Shown here: positions 32,872 through 33,700 of the stretch, piece by piece
Position numbering within the stretch: the stretch's first letter is position 1
Layout of the letters: every line of letters begins with the position of its first letter
Source: RGIG8244 sp045639325
GTDB taxonomy: Bacteria > Verrucomicrobiota > Lentisphaeria > Victivallales > UBA1829
Direction: 5' to 3'
Assembly (NCBI GenBank): GCA_045639325.1
Contig: JAZUCU010000039.1
Location: forward strand, 1 to 33,700
Length of the DNA: 33,700 nt
Program-made: the position numbers and the translations under genes
Notes under the pieces: model-generated
Database searches by the model: none
What the model saw: only the letters and a program-made list of their open reading frames with translations
Told to the model about the DNA's origin: nothing

Positions 32872-33561
32872 TCAGTTTCCGTACCAGAACATGCCGCGGA
32901 GACCCGTTTCTGACCACATGTCACCGGGAATATCCTGATACGACATCAGCTGTACGTGACCATCCGCAAACAATGAATTGGTTTTATTGTTGTTATGACG
33001 GAATGAAATCCGGTAATACTGCCAGAATCCGTCCTGGGCATTAATCGAATAGGTTGCAAGAGAACCGGAAGCGGAACCCCCCGTTGCATAGCCGAATGCG
33101 TCACTCAGAACATAAGTTTTGGAGGGCTTTTTAATTGCAGTGACTTTTTTCGGACGTCTTGCGTTGCTGGAAATATGCCCGCACAATATCACATTGGAAC
33201 CGTAACTGATGATATACCCTTGCTTTCCATCATAAATTTTTCCATACCACTGCCCCTGACTGCGTGCCGATAACGGCGGCCAGTCTGCCTGACACTGAAA
33301 CATTTTCGGATTCCGTGCCGTATCATAAAGCCACGCAGAAATGTAAGGCCCGATGATCGGTCTGGAATACCAATACCCCAAATCTCCACCGCCGATATAA
33401 GTCGAAATCAGATGATCCTGATAATCGTTGGAATATCCTGACATTGCCAATCCGAATTGTTTGATTTTTGCACTGCAATCGGCAAGGTGTCCCTGTTTTT
33501 TAACTTTCCCGAGCGCAGGCAGAAGCATTGCTGCGAGAATGGCGATGATAGCGATTACAAC
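32872..33561 (-). pseudogene. Prepilin-like H-X-DG protein, 5' end lost at an insertion junction
   Basis: Read on the minus strand, the frame runs VVIAIIAILAAMLLPALGKV from 33561. This is the hydrophobic N-terminal helix of the abundant prepilin-type proteins, which normally begins FTLIELLVVIAIIAIL. The expected FTLIELL codons and start are missing: upstream the frame reads QVSF and then hits TAA at 33576-33574. No usable start codon precedes the helix; the ATG at 33528 would delete half of it. The rest is complete, including RHNNNKTNSLFADGHVQLMS near the C-terminus (H-x10-DG, a variant of the family's H-x9-DG motif). The element beginning beside it explains the loss. Confidence 0.85.
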
Positions 33562-33576
33562 GAATGAAACTTGTTA
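33556..33576. other. Probable element-chromosome junction (att site)
   Basis: Prepilin coding similarity stops just after the two Val codons (33556-33561, minus strand). It is replaced by sequence leading to an in-frame stop at 33576-33574. A serine recombinase promoter begins at 33571. The crossover therefore lies at about 33556-33570. The other end of the element is outside the window, so the core sequence and any target duplication cannot be defined. Confidence 0.65.
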
Positions 33577-33599
33577 AATTAGGGTTTTGGTGCTATATT
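33571..33599 (+). promoter_or_regulatory. Promoter of the serine recombinase gene
   Basis: TTGTTA (33571-33576) and TATATT (33594-33599) are separated by 17 bp, 36 bp before the start codon. A GGAGG ribosome site lies at 33624-33628. The -35 box almost touches the prepilin junction, as expected when the recombinase sits at the very edge of its element. Confidence 0.6.
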
Positions 33600-33635
33600 A
33601 TGGTGAAATGAAAAACTAAATTTGGAGGAAAATTT

Positions 33636-33700
33636 ATGAAAGCTCTGATTTATGCCCGTCAAAGCAGTGGTAAAGATGATCTGTCTGAATCAGTAGAAGC
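33636..33700 (+). CDS. Serine recombinase (resolvase/integrase), N-terminus only
   Basis: The 21 complete codons before the window end read MKALIYARQSSGKDDLSESV, followed by E. YARQSS matches the Y-x-R-x-S start of the resolvase/invertase catalytic domain, with the expected nucleophile at Ser10. 'SESVEA' corresponds to the usual 'S...Q' segment that follows. The rest lies outside, so size and type (large serine integrase or small resolvase) cannot be seen. Its place at the edge of sequence that interrupts a prepilin gene argues for an integrase that catalysed this insertion. Confidence 0.82.
   Translation, partial: MKALIYARQSSGKDDLSESVE

Overview
The window reads as a chromosome segment of a Lentisphaerota/Victivallales-like (PVC group) bacterium. 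The pointers are a divergent type II secretion cluster whose pseudopilins lack the usual Gly at -1, a prepilin-like gene with an H-X-DG motif beside a very large secreted glycoside-hydrolase-like gene, and dispersed repeats that translate to 'YPGLRFAHPGLS'-type peptides. This assignment is inference, made without a database search.

Layout. (1) 1-1340: a repeat remnant, then a minus-strand three-gene cassette with overlapping genes (DUF3791-like, DUF3990-like, HTH-tailed protein) that looks like a toxin-antitoxin or accessory unit. (2) 1582-3696: an NfeD-like membrane protein and a flotillin, closed by a strong terminator. (3) 3778-17773: one uninterrupted plus-strand gene train with no gap above 41 nt. 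It holds a Nudix hydrolase, an ECF sigma factor, its zinc-binding anti-sigma factor, two secreted charged helical proteins, and a T2SS set in the order L-M-C-D-E-F-G-H-I-J-K. The L-M-C-D part mirrors the pilMNOPQ order of type IV pili. GspN and the prepilin peptidase are absent. (4) 17855-19141: purD with its own promoter, convergent with (5) 27725-19246, a minus-strand operon of a beta-propeller lactonase, an 804-aa membrane-anchored periplasmic protein, an ABC ATPase, a fused double ABC-2 permease, malic enzyme and panC. A shared bidirectional terminator separates the two. (6) 27.8-29.3 kb: a hairpin-rich element bounded by perfect 29-nt inverted repeats, then an AT-rich wHTH-nucleotidyltransferase gene with a truncated HEPN partner. 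(7) 29345-33561: the 1159-aa secreted glycoside-hydrolase-like protein and, upstream of it, a prepilin-like gene that has lost its 5' end. (8) 33562-33700: the edge of an integrated element. A serine recombinase gene starts 75 nt from the point where the prepilin coding sequence breaks.

The most notable observations are these. The serine-recombinase element sits exactly inside the conserved prepilin N-terminal coding sequence, a target probably present in many copies in such genomes. The processing sites of the four Phe-type pseudopilins are consistently non-Gly. The secretion operon carries its own sigma/anti-sigma pair and two unrecognised secreted proteins. The MNT-HEPN locus is damaged and has a well-defined candidate operator. 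A compact hairpin-rich repeat element lies beside it.
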